Below are positions 15,863-34,186 of a DNA stretch of 64,000 nucleotides, piece after piece. The stretch comes from Glandiceps talaboti (taxonomy: Eukaryota; Hemichordata; Enteropneusta; Spengelidae). The position numbers and the translations under genes are program-made. The notes under the pieces are model-generated. The model was not told where the DNA came from, searched no databases, and was given only the letters and a program-made list of their open reading frames with translations. The stretch spans positions 11,635,461 through 11,699,460 of the forward strand of contig NC_135561.1 in the NCBI RefSeq assembly GCF_964340395.1, in the 5' to 3' direction. The stretch's first letter is position 1. Each line of letters starts with the position of its first letter.

Positions 15863-16964
15863 ATGGTCAATAGTAATATGCACTGCTGTTGTTAATAGAT
15901 ATTTTACACAGACCAAAGACATAATAAATGTTGAACATGACTTCCTATTAAAATATGGACTTGTGACTATAGACTGTACAAGTTTATCTTTTTTCTTCTC
16001 ATTCTTGCAGACCAATAATTTGTTCTATCCTAATATTGGTAATGCAGTGATCCTATGGCCATTGGTAGGATAGTCATATCAAGTATAGAGGGCGCTATTC
16101 ATGTCATACTTGTTTGAGGCTAGGGCAATACTGCTATTGTGCATTTGATTCTCACAATTTGCATTTCTCCATACGTTACATTTGTTGACTCAAAGTTGGA
16201 TTGGTAACAGTGATCACATTTATAATAAATAAATTGAAGTCAGATTTTATTGATATCATGGATCCATCCGTTCCACTCATCTGTTCCATCCAACCAACCA
16301 TCCATCCATCCATCCATCCATTCATCCATCCATCCATACATTCATTCATTTACCTATGCACACACAGTACAAGTGAACACATAGCTAAAATGTACACTTT
16401 CAACTGTTTTTATTACATCATCTCAAAATACAAAAATATACATTTCTGCTTGGCATGATTTAAAATATTACAAAGTGTATACAAAATTACATCATTTCAA
16501 AGTAAGTAGTTAAATGTCACTTTCCTTGAAGTGGTGACAAGAACTCGTAGAAATAAATCTTCTCAAAATACAGGATATCAAAATTAATCTGTCTAACAAT
16601 ATTGTACATAATAAGTAAGTAAATACACAAAACTAATCATAATGCAGTTAGACAAAAAACTGTACTCTAGCTGTTGTCACTATAATATACATGTTAATAT
16701 CATGGCTATGTTTCTGTTTTCATTTCAAATTTTCAGGTGTGAATTATTAACCTGAAAGTATGTTCACAACACAATACATCTGATTTAATGATATAATTCT
16801 GGGCTGTACATACAATAAATGGTTAATGAAAACATCTCATAAAAAGTTGATGATTGTCATACAAGATAAATAATACTATACATTAACATTTCCACATTCC
16901 ATTCAAATGTAATGATCTATTTACAAATATCATCCTGATATTCTAGTCATCCAACCACCACCAC

Positions 16965-23205
<6,241 letters not shown>

Positions 23206-25150
23206 TATTATTAGGTAGGTGGAACGCGACGGTCAGGCAGTGTCCGTAGCTGTATCTAGTCTGGACGGATTTACCACAATATATCACCTTATCAAATACT
23301 TTGAGTATGGTACTTTAGACCTAATAAATACCGTACCCTGGTGAGGACAATGTGTTGTCAATCTCCAAAATTTACATTTAGCGAATGTCTGACACTTGTT
23401 AATATTAACATTAAGGTCAGGGACGAAGAAACTATGTTGGTAGGCACGTACATATTGTAGAATTATGCGAATAGTTGTCAGGGGCAACATGGTATTAATA
23501 CACATATACGCTTTAAATTCCACTCTTATTACACGTAACCTGGTTTTCCATTTTCGTAAATTAAATTAAATTTCTAGTTAGTCTAGATCTTAGGGCACTT
23601 ACTAGATAAACAAAACAATTTGTTGCTATTTACGGTCATCTGTCCAAACTATATATGTGTGGACTCATTTTCGACGATCGTAGATAACGAAACAATGCAT
23701 ATAGATCTAGCTTAGGTGGTAGTAGTCGGAACAACCAATGGCTTTAAAATTATCGGTGTGGTGGCAGCTGTGGGGTTGATTTCTTTGCATTGAGTCTCAG
23801 ACTTTGGTCCCTTGCACTCCTGACAGTGCGTTTTTCCCTATATTGTAAAAATATAGTTTAACATTTGGTCAAACTTTTTAAAAGTCATGTTTGAGAGAAA
23901 GGGAAAGTTGGGGCCACATATAGATATATTGGAAAACAAACTTGAGGGAAGGCAAGAAAAGTTACAAATGTTTAATAAAACTCGTGCATAGAATAGTCAA
24001 AATATAATGGATGAAAAATACACAATCAAGTTCAACTAAAAATAAAAAAAGGTTGCTATAAGGTTGAAAGATGGGTATTTTAGATTGCAGTGGTTGGGTA
24101 TAATAGAAGGACAGATAGCTGTGCTGATTGTCTGCTAGCTGTGTTGAGGATAGAGGGCGCTGTCTATAGGTTTATAAACAATGGAAATAATACAAGTACT
24201 TATCATATACAGTGTCTACGATTATTGGTTGATTTATTGTCTCAGTTGTATACTGTTACAATAAAGTACCATGTTGATTGAAAACATTATGTCTACATTG
24301 TAATACTTGTCAAAGAAACCACTGTCCATACAGTACATCAAGGGTCCATCCCAAGGCCTATTGAAGTGAACATATAGATGAGAAATGGGTATTTAGATTT
24401 TGGATTTTTAATTTACAAGACAACCTTAGAGTATGCTTGTACTTGAAAACACACTGTAGAACAACATGGACCGAGTCTGAGTTTGTAACTCAATAAATTG
24501 CAAAAAACTAAAAATTGTGAAAGAAGTTTGTTATCGTACAAACAATAAGAAACATTTTACACATTAATTCAATGTTTTGCAATTCATTGAGTTATAAACA
24601 AAGACTTGATATATGTTCTTTCAAATTGTATTTCAAAGTACAAAAAACACACAGTAGAGTTTTTTGATCAATTAAAATTCCCAGATATATATTTAATTTT
24701 CATCCATATAGTCACTTTGAACACAACAAAAACAAAATATGTCAAACTTTTAAATAGCCCCCTGTCATATTGAAACCAACAGTCCAATGATATAAATAAA
24801 TATTAATAAATATTATTTCTCTCTAATAAAGAAAATATACAAAGTGAGCAAAATATTAGACATTAAATCTATGACATTCAGATTCATGGCGGCCATATTT
24901 ACAGCAAAAATAGGCAAGGCTTGCAAGAAGACTATATGCAATATAAACGTAGAATCCAGTTGCTTAGTCATTTTGTATGTATTGGTTGTTGTTTTACTTG
25001 ATAGATAAGAAACACTTTAACTGTCAAACACATGTGATTTTTGTTTAGAGAAGTCTAAAAAGCCGAGTTAAAGTACACAAAACTATCTTCAATCGCAATC
25101 CTGCTGTGTTCAGCAATAAACATGTTCTCATCTGTCAGGTGAGTAAAATA
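23206..25150. other. NLR1 upstream flank
   Basis: This flank should contain the NLR1 promoter, but I see no TATA box or other clear core element. About 23641-24627 has no counterpart in unit 2, which jumps from the CGTCGCTATT near 39655 directly to sequence equivalent to 24628. No coding sequence is recognisable. Confidence 0.45.
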
Positions 25151-25174
25151 ACTTGTCAAATGACCGAAGTGTAT

Positions 25175-26360
25175 ATGCCACATACTGTCTTCTGGTGAAC
25201 TCTCCCTGTTTTAGCTGCATTAATGTATATGCCATGTACAGTCTACTGGTGAACTCTCCCTGTTTTAGCTGTATTAATGTATATGCCACATACAGTCTTC
25301 TGGTGAACTCTCCCTGTTTCAGCTGCATGAATGTATATGCCATGTACAGTCTTCTGGTGAACTCTCCCTGTTTTAGCTGTATTAATGTATATGCCCTGTA
25401 CAGTCTTCTGGTCAACTCTCCCTGTTTTACCTGTATTAATGTATATGCTATGTACAGCCTTCTGGTGAACTCTCCCTGTTTTAGCTGTATTAATGTATAT
25501 GCCCTGTACAGTCTTCTGGTGAACTCTTCCTGTTTTACCTGTATTAATGTATATGCCATGTACAGCCTTCTGGTGAACTCTCCCTGTTTTAGGTGTATTA
25601 ATGGATATGCCATATATGATCATCTGATGAACTCTCCCTGTTTTAGCTGTAATAACGTATATGCCATGTACAGTCTTCTGGTGAACTCTCCCTGTTTTAG
25701 CTGTATTAATGTATATGCCATGTACAGCCTTCTGGTGAACTCTCCCTGTTTTAGCTGTAATAACGTATATGCCATGTACAGTCTTCTGGTGACCTCTCCC
25801 TGTTTTAGCTGTATTAATGTATATGCCATGTACGGTCTTCTGGTGAACTCTCCCTGTTTTAGCTGTATTAATGTATATGCCATGTACAGTCTTCTGGTGA
25901 ACTCTTCCTGTTTTACCTGTATTAATGTATATGCCATGTACGGTCTTCTGGTGAACTCTCCCTGTTTTAGCTGTATTAATGTATATGCCATGTACAGTCT
26001 TCCGGTGAACTCTCCCTGTTTTAGCTGTATTAATGTATATGCCATGTATGGTCTTCTGGTGAACTCTCCCTGTTTTAGCTGTATTAATGTATATGCCCTG
26101 TACAGTCTTCTGGTGAACTCTCCCTGTTTTAGCTGTATTAATGTATATGCCATGTACAGTCTTCTGGTGAACTCTCCCTGTTTTAGCTGTATTAATGTAT
26201 ATGCCATGTATGGTCTTCTGGTGAACTCTCCCTGTTTTAGCTGTATTAATGTATATGCCATGTACAGTCTTCTGGTGAACTCTTCCTGTTTTACCTGTAT
26301 TAATGTATATGCCATGTACGGAGTTCTGGTGAAGTCACCTTGTTTTAGCTGTATGACATT
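25175..26360. repeat. 54-bp minisatellite, about 22 copies (unit 1)
   Basis: The unit starts TGTATTAATGTATATGCCAT, continues GTACAGTCTTCTGGTGAACT and ends CTCCCTGTTTTAGC. Copies vary at scattered sites. Because 54 is a multiple of three and the unit lacks stops in several frames, long open frames appear on both strands (18-residue repeats such as INVYAMYSLLVNSPCFSC). No ATG context, splice site or domain supports translation. The paralogous array is at 40250-41465. Confidence 0.93.
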
Positions 26361-26385
26361 CACATTTGTTAAATACATCAGCTAG

Positions 26386-28048
26386 ACTTAAAATCCCCAG
26401 AAACTTTCTCTCTTTGCTATTTTTTATTAATATTTGTCCATTCAAAAATATACATCCTAGTATGGCAAATAGGTAAGAACAGAATTACTCATTTGTCAAT
26501 ATGTAAAGTTGTTGTTAGGGTTTCATCATGAAGTGATATTCCAGTATGTAAAACATGATATTACTCTTAGTATCCAGACTTCGGTTTACTGAGATAGACA
26601 CAACCTAAAAGTATTTTCACAATGTGTTGATACAACTCTGATAAGCTATCGAATTGACTTTGGTTTAATTATAGTCTGAATTTGGCAGCTCTCTGAAATC
26701 AAGTTCCATAAACTTGCAGTGTACAGTTTTAGGATGTCCAATGTTTATACTATCTTGATCACAGGGTGATTAGATGCACACAGCAGAGGAACCACCATTA
26801 CCCACTTCTGTCATCTACCACATCCAACAATAATAGTTATAGTTTGCCTCTATCCTCTATAGTTAGTGTTCGCCTTGATTACCAGAGTTGTAAGCAAGTC
26901 AAAAATAAGACTAACATTTATGACAAATACCCTTCAAGTTAGATATACTGTGAGTTCTAATATAATCGTCTCAAGTTATCTCAAAATACAAACTCAAATT
27001 TAATTGTACTCAGATTAATACCGTAGTTATTCATATTTGCCAGTAATTATTAATTAGCTGAGCTCTTATTTTGCAACATAAAATCCATGCAAAATTACTT
27101 TGTACCATAAATTCCTATTACATATATCCTCTAGGTGATAATAATAATGATGATGATATCTAAATGACAGTTGGATTCTGTTTCCTGAAAATTAAATCTT
27201 TGAAAATTACATATGAAAGATTGCATAAATATTAAAGTAAAATATTCCCATATTTGGAAGATTAGGATCTAAAAAGAATTGATGGATTTCATAATTCCAA
27301 CTTTGTGGCTGGTATTCTTTTCTTACTAATGGAAGGAAATGTTCCAGTTATCAGAATAAACAAAAACAAAAGATTATACAATTTGGCCACTAGGAGTGCT
27401 CTTTTGGAGCAGCTTGACCAAAATGGAAGCAAGAGTGTTGCATGCATCTCTATTGACAGTAAGATATGTCTTGTCGTTCAGCTCTATAAGGCTTCAAAAC
27501 CGTTACTGGTAGCTGTTGTATTTTACATACATAAGATTATACAATTTAGCCACTAGGAGTGCTCTATTGGAGCAGCTTGACCAAAAGTGGGGGCTAGAGT
27601 ATTGGATTTACAGCAAGATTCGTTGTGTTGTTCAGACCTATCAGGATTCTAAGCTGTGAGTGCATGGTAGCTGATTATGTGGCATGAATGTCATATTTTA
27701 CAGACTCAGATCTTTTAAGTTCACTTGAAAATCTCCTTGTTCCTCTCAGTATGTCATAGATGAATTTGGTCGATGATTGTTTTTAGTTTGGGTACTATTG
27801 TTTTCTGATTATATAACTTTTAGGAACATCAGAATTTCGTTTGCATGTAACACCTTGATTAGTGGCGTACTGCCATTGGTGTACACTCAGCAGTACAATG
27901 TGATAATACATCTCATCAAATGTTGGGTGCTTTAACACGTACAACTTGTTGAATTAAAAATTGGTTAGAAATAGGTACCCAATATATGGTGTATTATGAT
28001 TATGGCAGCCTTACTTAATTCTATGTTTCTTAGGTACCCAGAATATGG

Positions 28049-28050
<2 letters not shown>
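26386..28050. other. Right end of unit 1 and junction
   Basis: AT-rich intergenic DNA. Around 27373 and again at 27533 a block of about 60 bases (GATTATACAATTTGGCCACT and on) is repeated; it also occurs at 42211. The homology to unit 2 ends near 27670 after GAGTGCATGGTAGCT. The 380 bases up to the GT tract at 28051 are unique here. The open frame at 27305-27556 has no recognisable domain. Confidence 0.45.
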
Positions 28051-28113
<63 letters not shown>

Positions 28114-28140
28114 GTATGTGTGTGTGTGTGTATGTGTGTG
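28051..28140. repeat. (GT)n tract at the start of duplicated unit 2
   Basis: A GT tract with a few GTAT units, placed exactly where the homology with 13609 onwards begins. Confidence 0.9.
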
Positions 28141-28532
28141 GAGGGATTTTAAATATTCAGTAAATATATAAACAAAAGAATTAATGCTATCACTCTTGAG
28201 GGCGGTGTCACCGGTGATCACAGATTAAATGATATCATCAAATTTTTTATGTATTATTCCTAAAAACTAGTAGTGATAGTAAGTGATAGCGAAGTGATAC
28301 TTCATTAATTAGAATGTAACATATATATTTTAATCTACAGTCATTAAGACATTATATGTCCCCAAAAACATATCAAGTTAATATAAACTGAGGTACTGTT
28401 GTTAAACCAAAGTACATCATTCAACACTACAAGTATGGTAAGAATTTGAAATTTATTCATATTTGCATAACTTTGACTCTGGTAAAGTATTTCAAAGTGT
28501 AATTTTATTTATTTTTTGTGTTAATTTTACAG

Positions 28533-28579
28533 GAGCACACTCTATTGATATTGGAGCAGAAATGGAAAAAGTGGATTAA
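28533..28579 (+). pseudogene. Orphan duplicate of AIG1 last exon
   Basis: This is a copy of the 47-base AIG1 coding exon 14094-14140 with an intact TTTTACAG acceptor, the same phase and stop (AHSIDIGAEMEKVD then TAA; two substitutions change residues). No other AIG1 exon is duplicated with it. It is most simply a fragment carried by the tandem duplication. It could still act as an alternative last exon of the upstream gene if splicing crossed the intervening NLR1 gene, which is on the other strand. Confidence 0.8.
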
Positions 28580-28831
28580 TTATCAGAGAATGTCTTAGTG
28601 CTACAGTTTTATTTTGATTACTTTTCACATCTTTGTGTTGTTTTATTCAAAATCTCAAAGTACAGTTACAAAAACAGTATGAGGGTTACAAGATGGTGAA
28701 ATTTATCAAATAGAGAAAGAATGTATTGAGATATCTGTTTTTGTCACAATTGTGCAATTAAATGTTTTTGTAGAAACCTTTATTTTACGGTAAATAAAAT
28801 TTTAAATGATTTCCTTTACTATCAGTACATT

Positions 28832-29040
28832 GACCAGGGGGTGTAACACTATGGTAGTACTACAGTGACCAGGGGGTGTAACATTATGGTAGTACTACAT
28901 TGACCAGGGGGGTGTAACATTATGGTAGTACTACATTGACCAGGGGGTGTAACACAATGGTAGTACTACAGTGATCAGAGGGGTGTAACACTATGGGAGT
29001 ACTACAGTGACCAGGGGATGTAACACGATGGTAGTAATGT
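28832..29040. repeat. Short tandem repeat, unit 2 copy
   Basis: About six copies of the ACCAGGGGGTGTAACACTAT unit, against about four in unit 1. Confidence 0.8.
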
Positions 29041-29632
29041 GTGCGTCTCTTACCAATTTAATATGACAGTACATATATCATCACCAGGGGGTGTCACAAT
29101 TTGGTAGCATTGTGTATTTGTCCTCCAAGCAACTGTGGCTGTAGCTTTACAGGGGTTGTTACACTTAGAGCCCTGCTAGAAACTGTGTAGCAGAGCCCTC
29201 CTAGCAGCAACTGAATGGAGTGACAACTACTGGGGTGGGGTGGGGGTGGGGGTGAAGTTAAAAAACAGTATGACAGTATATCACTTTTTCATCAAATTAT
29301 GTTTCAATATTGTGTCAGAATATAACTGGTATTCTTTAATTACAAATTTTCACTCACAAAAGATGATAACAGGAGCAACAAGACTTTTTCATGCAAGAAA
29401 ATGCAACTTTTGATGGGATAGAATATTAATTATGTAATTTAGTAAACATTTTATTTTGTAAAATTTAAGACTTATCACTGTTACTTGTCAATAAATCTTG
29501 TTAATTTGTGTCCATTAAAAAATAATTCAAACTTTGTCAGAAATTGAACAATGCTTGCCAATTAGCTGAATTACCTGTGTACTAGTCAATGATAGTATTG
29601 TGTACACTGACTTGATGTCCATGTGTAAACAG

Positions 29633-30147
29633 TATAAGAGTTAGTCTATCTGCTAAACCTCAGATGTTCTTCTGATACAATACGACACACTACCGAACAT
29701 CGCTATCGTGGATGGAACATCCAAGGTCTAGCAAATGTCATCAGGATATAAATAACTGCCAATCAGAGAACCGTATTAGCGACAAGCACAAACAGAGGAC
29801 GATATTTTTTCATGCATAATCATCTTAAGGAGGGACTTGTAAAAATGACCACCAATGCTGTTAACTAAAATGTGTGAATGGCAACGTCTACACACTCATC
29901 AAACACAATAACCATAAACTGATAAGACATAGTAATGACATAAATGTGTTTGCCAACACCTGCATGCAGAGATTGAATATATTAAAGTATATATATGCAT
30001 ACATGGCCCAACCCACTAATATCAATGGAATGTCCAGTCTGAAAATGACATTTGCTAGACTGTTCGGGCAAGACCTCACTGCGAACTTCGTTCGCTTATA
30101 GTATCGTAAGAAAGCCCGAACGTCTAGCAGCAAGACTATATAAGAGT
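29633..30147. mobile_element. TIR element with 9-bp target duplication
   Basis: The element 29642-30138 starts TAGTCTATCTGCTAAACCTC and ends with the imperfect inverted equivalent (GAACGTCTAGCAGCAAGACTA). It is flanked by TATAAGAGT on both sides (29633-29641 and 30139-30147). A 9-base target duplication fits Mutator-like elements. At 497 bases it cannot encode a transposase. It is absent from unit 1. Confidence 0.72.
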
Positions 30148-30560
30148 AAACATTTGGTTTCATTTAAACATTGTAATATTACTCTGTATTTCAGTTTCAT
30201 TAATTTTCATTAATTTTTGTTCAAAAATACATCAAAAGTTAACTGGAAACAGTTTAATTAGCCAAATTACTTGTTTATTGGTCACTGATGTCATGGTGTA
30301 CACTGACTTGATGTCCATGTATAAACATTCAATCAGGTAAGGATCCACTTACAAGCATCAGCAAAGAGTAAATTTGTAATGTGTTGATAGTTTGATATTA
30401 TTTTGTACACTGACTTGATGGCCATGTGTAAACAGTATAAATAAAAATTCAGTCACATTAAATATTTTGTCAACAAATAATCAATTTGTAAGATGTTGAA
30501 TTTGATATCACTGTACACTGACTTGATGTCCATGTGTGAACCATACAAATAAACGTATAC
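30148..30560. repeat. Repeated TTGATGTCCATGTGTAAAC module
   Basis: Units of about 105 bases beginning near GTACACTGACTTGATGTCCA occur near 30300, 30408 and 30512, with one more at 29597. Unit 1 has two, near 15007 and 15112, and related copies follow the minisatellite near 41630 and 41735. Function unknown. Confidence 0.6.
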
Positions 30561-31005
30561 AACTGAATTGTAGGCAAATTGTTTAATAAATAAACTAATT
30601 AGCTGAATATAGCTAACTGTGTTCAAAAATTTTGAACAAGTCATAATATATGAATATTATGGTAATAAGTTTTACAATAAAATATATGTATATGTGAAAG
30701 ATATATTTAGTTGAAATTGTTATATAGATATGTAGTAAGGATAATTATAATTATGACAAGGTGTTTTCATTTTTATCAAACTTTGTAGAAAAATGTCATT
30801 TTGATTGAGATGAGAATGAAGTAATGTAGCTATGCAATATGTGACATAATTCTGTGTACGATACTAGTAAACAAATTTCAAAATAAATTGAAATAAGAAT
30901 ACAAATTCTTGAATGACTTTGATGTGAATATTGTATGGAATGTATTAAACTGATGACATAAAGTATGAATATAAGTCACTTATAGTTTGACAAACTCCCT
31001 CCCCA

Positions 31006-31075
31006 CAGTATGTAACACCATTGTATAAACAGTATATAACACCATTGTATAAACAGTATATAACAGTATTGTGTA
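31006..31075. repeat. 24-bp minisatellite, about 3 copies (unit 2)
   Basis: Contracted counterpart of the array at 15604-15862. Confidence 0.85.
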
Positions 31076-31516
31076 TGGTCAATAGTAACATACACTGCTG
31101 TTGTTAATAGATATTTTACACAGACCAAAGACATATATATGTTGAACATGACTTCCTATTAAAATATGGACTAAATTGTGACTATAGACTGTACAAGTTT
31201 ATCTTTTTTCTTCTCATTCTTGCAGGCCAATAATTTGTTCTATCCTAATATTGGTAATGCAGTGATCCTATGGCCATTGGTAGGATAGTCAAATCAAGTA
31301 TAGAGGGCGCTATTCATGTCATACTTGTATGAGGCTAGGGCAATACTTCTATTGTGCATTTGCTTCTCACAATTTGCATTTCTCCATACAGAAATTTATG
31401 TTACATTTGTTGACTCAAAGTTTGATTTGGTAACAGTAATCACATTTGTAATAAATAAATTGAACTCTGATTGTATCGATATCATGGATCCATCCATTCC
31501 ACTCATCCGTTCTATC

Positions 31517-31975
31517 TATAATCCATCCATCCATCCATACATATACATACATACATACATACATACATACATACATACATACATACATACATACATACAT
31601 ACATACATACATACATACAAACATACATACATATACATACATACATACATACATACATACATACATACATACAAACATACATATACACATACATACATAT
31701 ACATACATACATACATACATACATACATACATACATGCATGCATGCATGCATGCATGCATACATACATACATACATTCATACATACATACATACATACAT
31801 ACATACATGCATCCATCTATCCCTCCACCTATCCATCCCTCCATATATCCATTCATCCACCAATATACCCATGCATACACAGTACAAGTGAACACATAGC
31901 CATCCATCCATATATCCACACACGAGACATACATACATACATACATACATACATCCATCCATATACCTATGCACA
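31517..31975. repeat. (CATA)n / (CATC)n microsatellite
   Basis: A long CATA tract with CATG and CATC variants, expanded relative to the short CATC tract at the matching place in unit 1 (16290-16355). Open frames across it (YIHTYIHT, MYVCMYVC) are repeat artefacts. Confidence 0.93.
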
Positions 31976-32599
31976 CACACAGTACAAATAAACACATAGC
32001 TAAGATGTACAGCTTCAACTGTTTTTATTGCATCATTTCAAAAATAAAAAAATATACATTTGTGCTTGGCATGATTTAATATATTACAAAGCATATACAG
32101 AATTACATCATTTCATAGTAAATAGTTAAATGTCACTTTCCTTGAAGTGGTGACAAGAACTCGTAGAAATAAAGTCTTTTTAAAATACAGGATATCAAAA
32201 TTAAACTGTCTGACAGTATTGTACATAATAAGTAAGTAAATATACACAAACTAATCACAATGCAGTTAGACAACAAACTGTACTCTGGCTGCTGTCACTA
32301 CAATATACATGTTAATATCATGACTATGACTATGTTGCTGTTTTCATATCAAATTTTCAGGTGTGAATTATTAACCTGAAAGTATTTTCACAACACAATA
32401 CATCTGATTTAATAATTTAATTCTGGGTTGTACATACAATAAATGATTCATGAAAACATCTCATAAAAAGTTGATGATTGTCATACAAGATAAATAATAC
32501 CATACATTAACATTTCCACATTCCATTCAAATGTAATACTCTATTTACCAATATCATCCTGATATTCTAGTCATCCAACCATCACCAAATTTTACCATA

Positions 32600-34186
32600 T
32601 AGTATCATATCTATCTTTTCACCTTTCAAATACATTTTACTGTTTGTCTCACACTCTCTTTCATCAAGACTGAAACCATCCTCCAGTAAAACATTTACAT
32701 TAGGTTTGTTACTACCACGATATTCAATCTTGACTTTGAGTTGATTCTGTCTTATTTTCTGTCATCAACATCACAATTCCTACCCAGGATTATCTAATGA
32801 CGTTTTACTGGATAGTTTCATCCATAAAGCTTGTAATTGACTGCTGCCTTCAATATTTTCAAACCCTACAACCAACACTTTAAGGTTTTGTATTTCATCA
32901 ATACTGTTTACTAACTCTTTAAATATCTCTGTATTCATATCATCTTTGTTGACAGCCATCAACTCCATTGTTTTCAAGTTTGAGTTATTTTTTATAGACT
33001 TGCAAATGTTGATTTTCTGCTGCCATGTAATATCAGAATCAAAGTCAACTACACACTCCTGTAATCTGTCACTCTGACATAATATGTCAACTATTATGGG
33101 ATTTTCACATAACAAGATATATTCAAGTCTGTGGATGCTTGGCCTCCAAGTCTGTGGATTTAAAAGTAAACACCTTTCTTTCACATTTACTGATTTCGAA
33201 CAGATAAAGAAATATTCCATCCTTATGAAGATACCTTACTAAGTCTGCCATAAAATAATAGTCATCCTCTTCACTGAATTCAATGTCAATACATTCTACT
33301 CTCTGCTGACTTAACCTTGAGCACACCCATTTTATAAGCTCAAGGTCAATTGCTGGAAAATTCTCACAGGTAAATTTAACAAGTTTTAACGTTTCTAAAC
33401 TTTTAATTACATTTTTAATAAGAGAGCACTGGTCTGTGTTGTCCATTTTGCTATGGATTGGTGAGTCTATTATTTTCATGGTAACAACTGTGTGGAATTT
33501 CTTGGCAATCTCTTTGATATCCGAGGCAAAATTTCTTTCTTTTAAATTTGACTTAATTCCTACACCTACTACTTTGATGTTATCAGTTGATAGATTATCA
33601 TTAACTATCTTGAAAACATCATCATAAATATACAAATTTATCTTATCTAGTTTTAGATCAAATGTCACATTTCTAATTTCCATCTTGATGTTTATTTCTA
33701 GTTGTTCAGACATCTCCTGACTCTGCTTATTAATACATCCACCCAATTTAATCTTAGCCAGACACTTTAGTGATTGCTGTCCTTGTAGACATTTACAAAT
33801 ATATTCTATGACTGTCAGATCAAAGTTGTGTGAGATGTTGTGGGTATTGCAGGTACATGACATTGCTTTCATGACTTCATTACTACCACTATGTGGTTTA
33901 TTGGAAGACTGATATCTGAATTTAAATGTCCTAATTCAACTTTAATAACAGTTTTTCGTAAGTTCTTATGTAAAATATTGGCGTGAAATTCAAAGATAAA
34001 ATTCCCAACTGGTATTAATTGTGAAATAACGTTGTGTATGTCTAATGCATAATTTATCTGCTTACAATCTTTTATTTCCACTCTCACATTCAATTCTTGC
34101 TCACCATCTTTCAATTGTTGTAACATCTTGTAAAAATTATCAAAATACTCATAAAAATCAGAGATCATTCCAATGTATGAGAAATT
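32600..34186 (-). pseudogene. NLR2 tail: disrupted LRR-like region
   Basis: This segment is homologous to the last 700 or so codons of NLR1 but cannot be read in one frame. After the in-frame TGA at 34187 the frame stays open to 33869. About 80 codons present in NLR1 are deleted around 33880, the frame shifts to 33872-33123, and it shifts again to 33220-32780. The NLR1-like ending (K-x-D-M-I-L-Y-G) is still visible near 32600. It is therefore non-coding, or at most 3' UTR of a truncated NLR2 transcript. Confidence 0.82.

Larger units (their letters stand above)
14141..16964. other. Shared 3' region between AIG1 and NLR1
   Basis: The convergent gap between the AIG1 stop and the NLR1 stop holds both 3' flanks, two copies of a module containing TTGATGTCCATGTGTAAAC (near 15119, with a TTGATGGCC variant near 15015), the 24-bp minisatellite and a CATC/CATT tract at about 16290-16355. 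A TTTATT at 16408 would be AATAAA for NLR1 on the minus strand but is far from its stop. I see no further coding sequence. Confidence 0.5.

Noticed and set aside
15541-16015. 147-codon minus-strand frame with a YCLYNGVI pattern
   Set aside because: It is the 24-bp minisatellite read in frame, with no other support.
25153-26385. 410-codon open frame and antisense frames through the 54-bp repeat
   Set aside because: Openness follows from a stop-free unit with a period divisible by three. Frames are open on both strands, broken in the unit 2 copy, and no domain or splice context is present.
29874-30163. Open frames inside the 9-bp-duplication element
   Set aside because: Frames are short, present on both strands and show no transposase signature.
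31415-32018. Long frames of YIHT or MYVC repeats
   Set aside because: They are translations of a CATA microsatellite.
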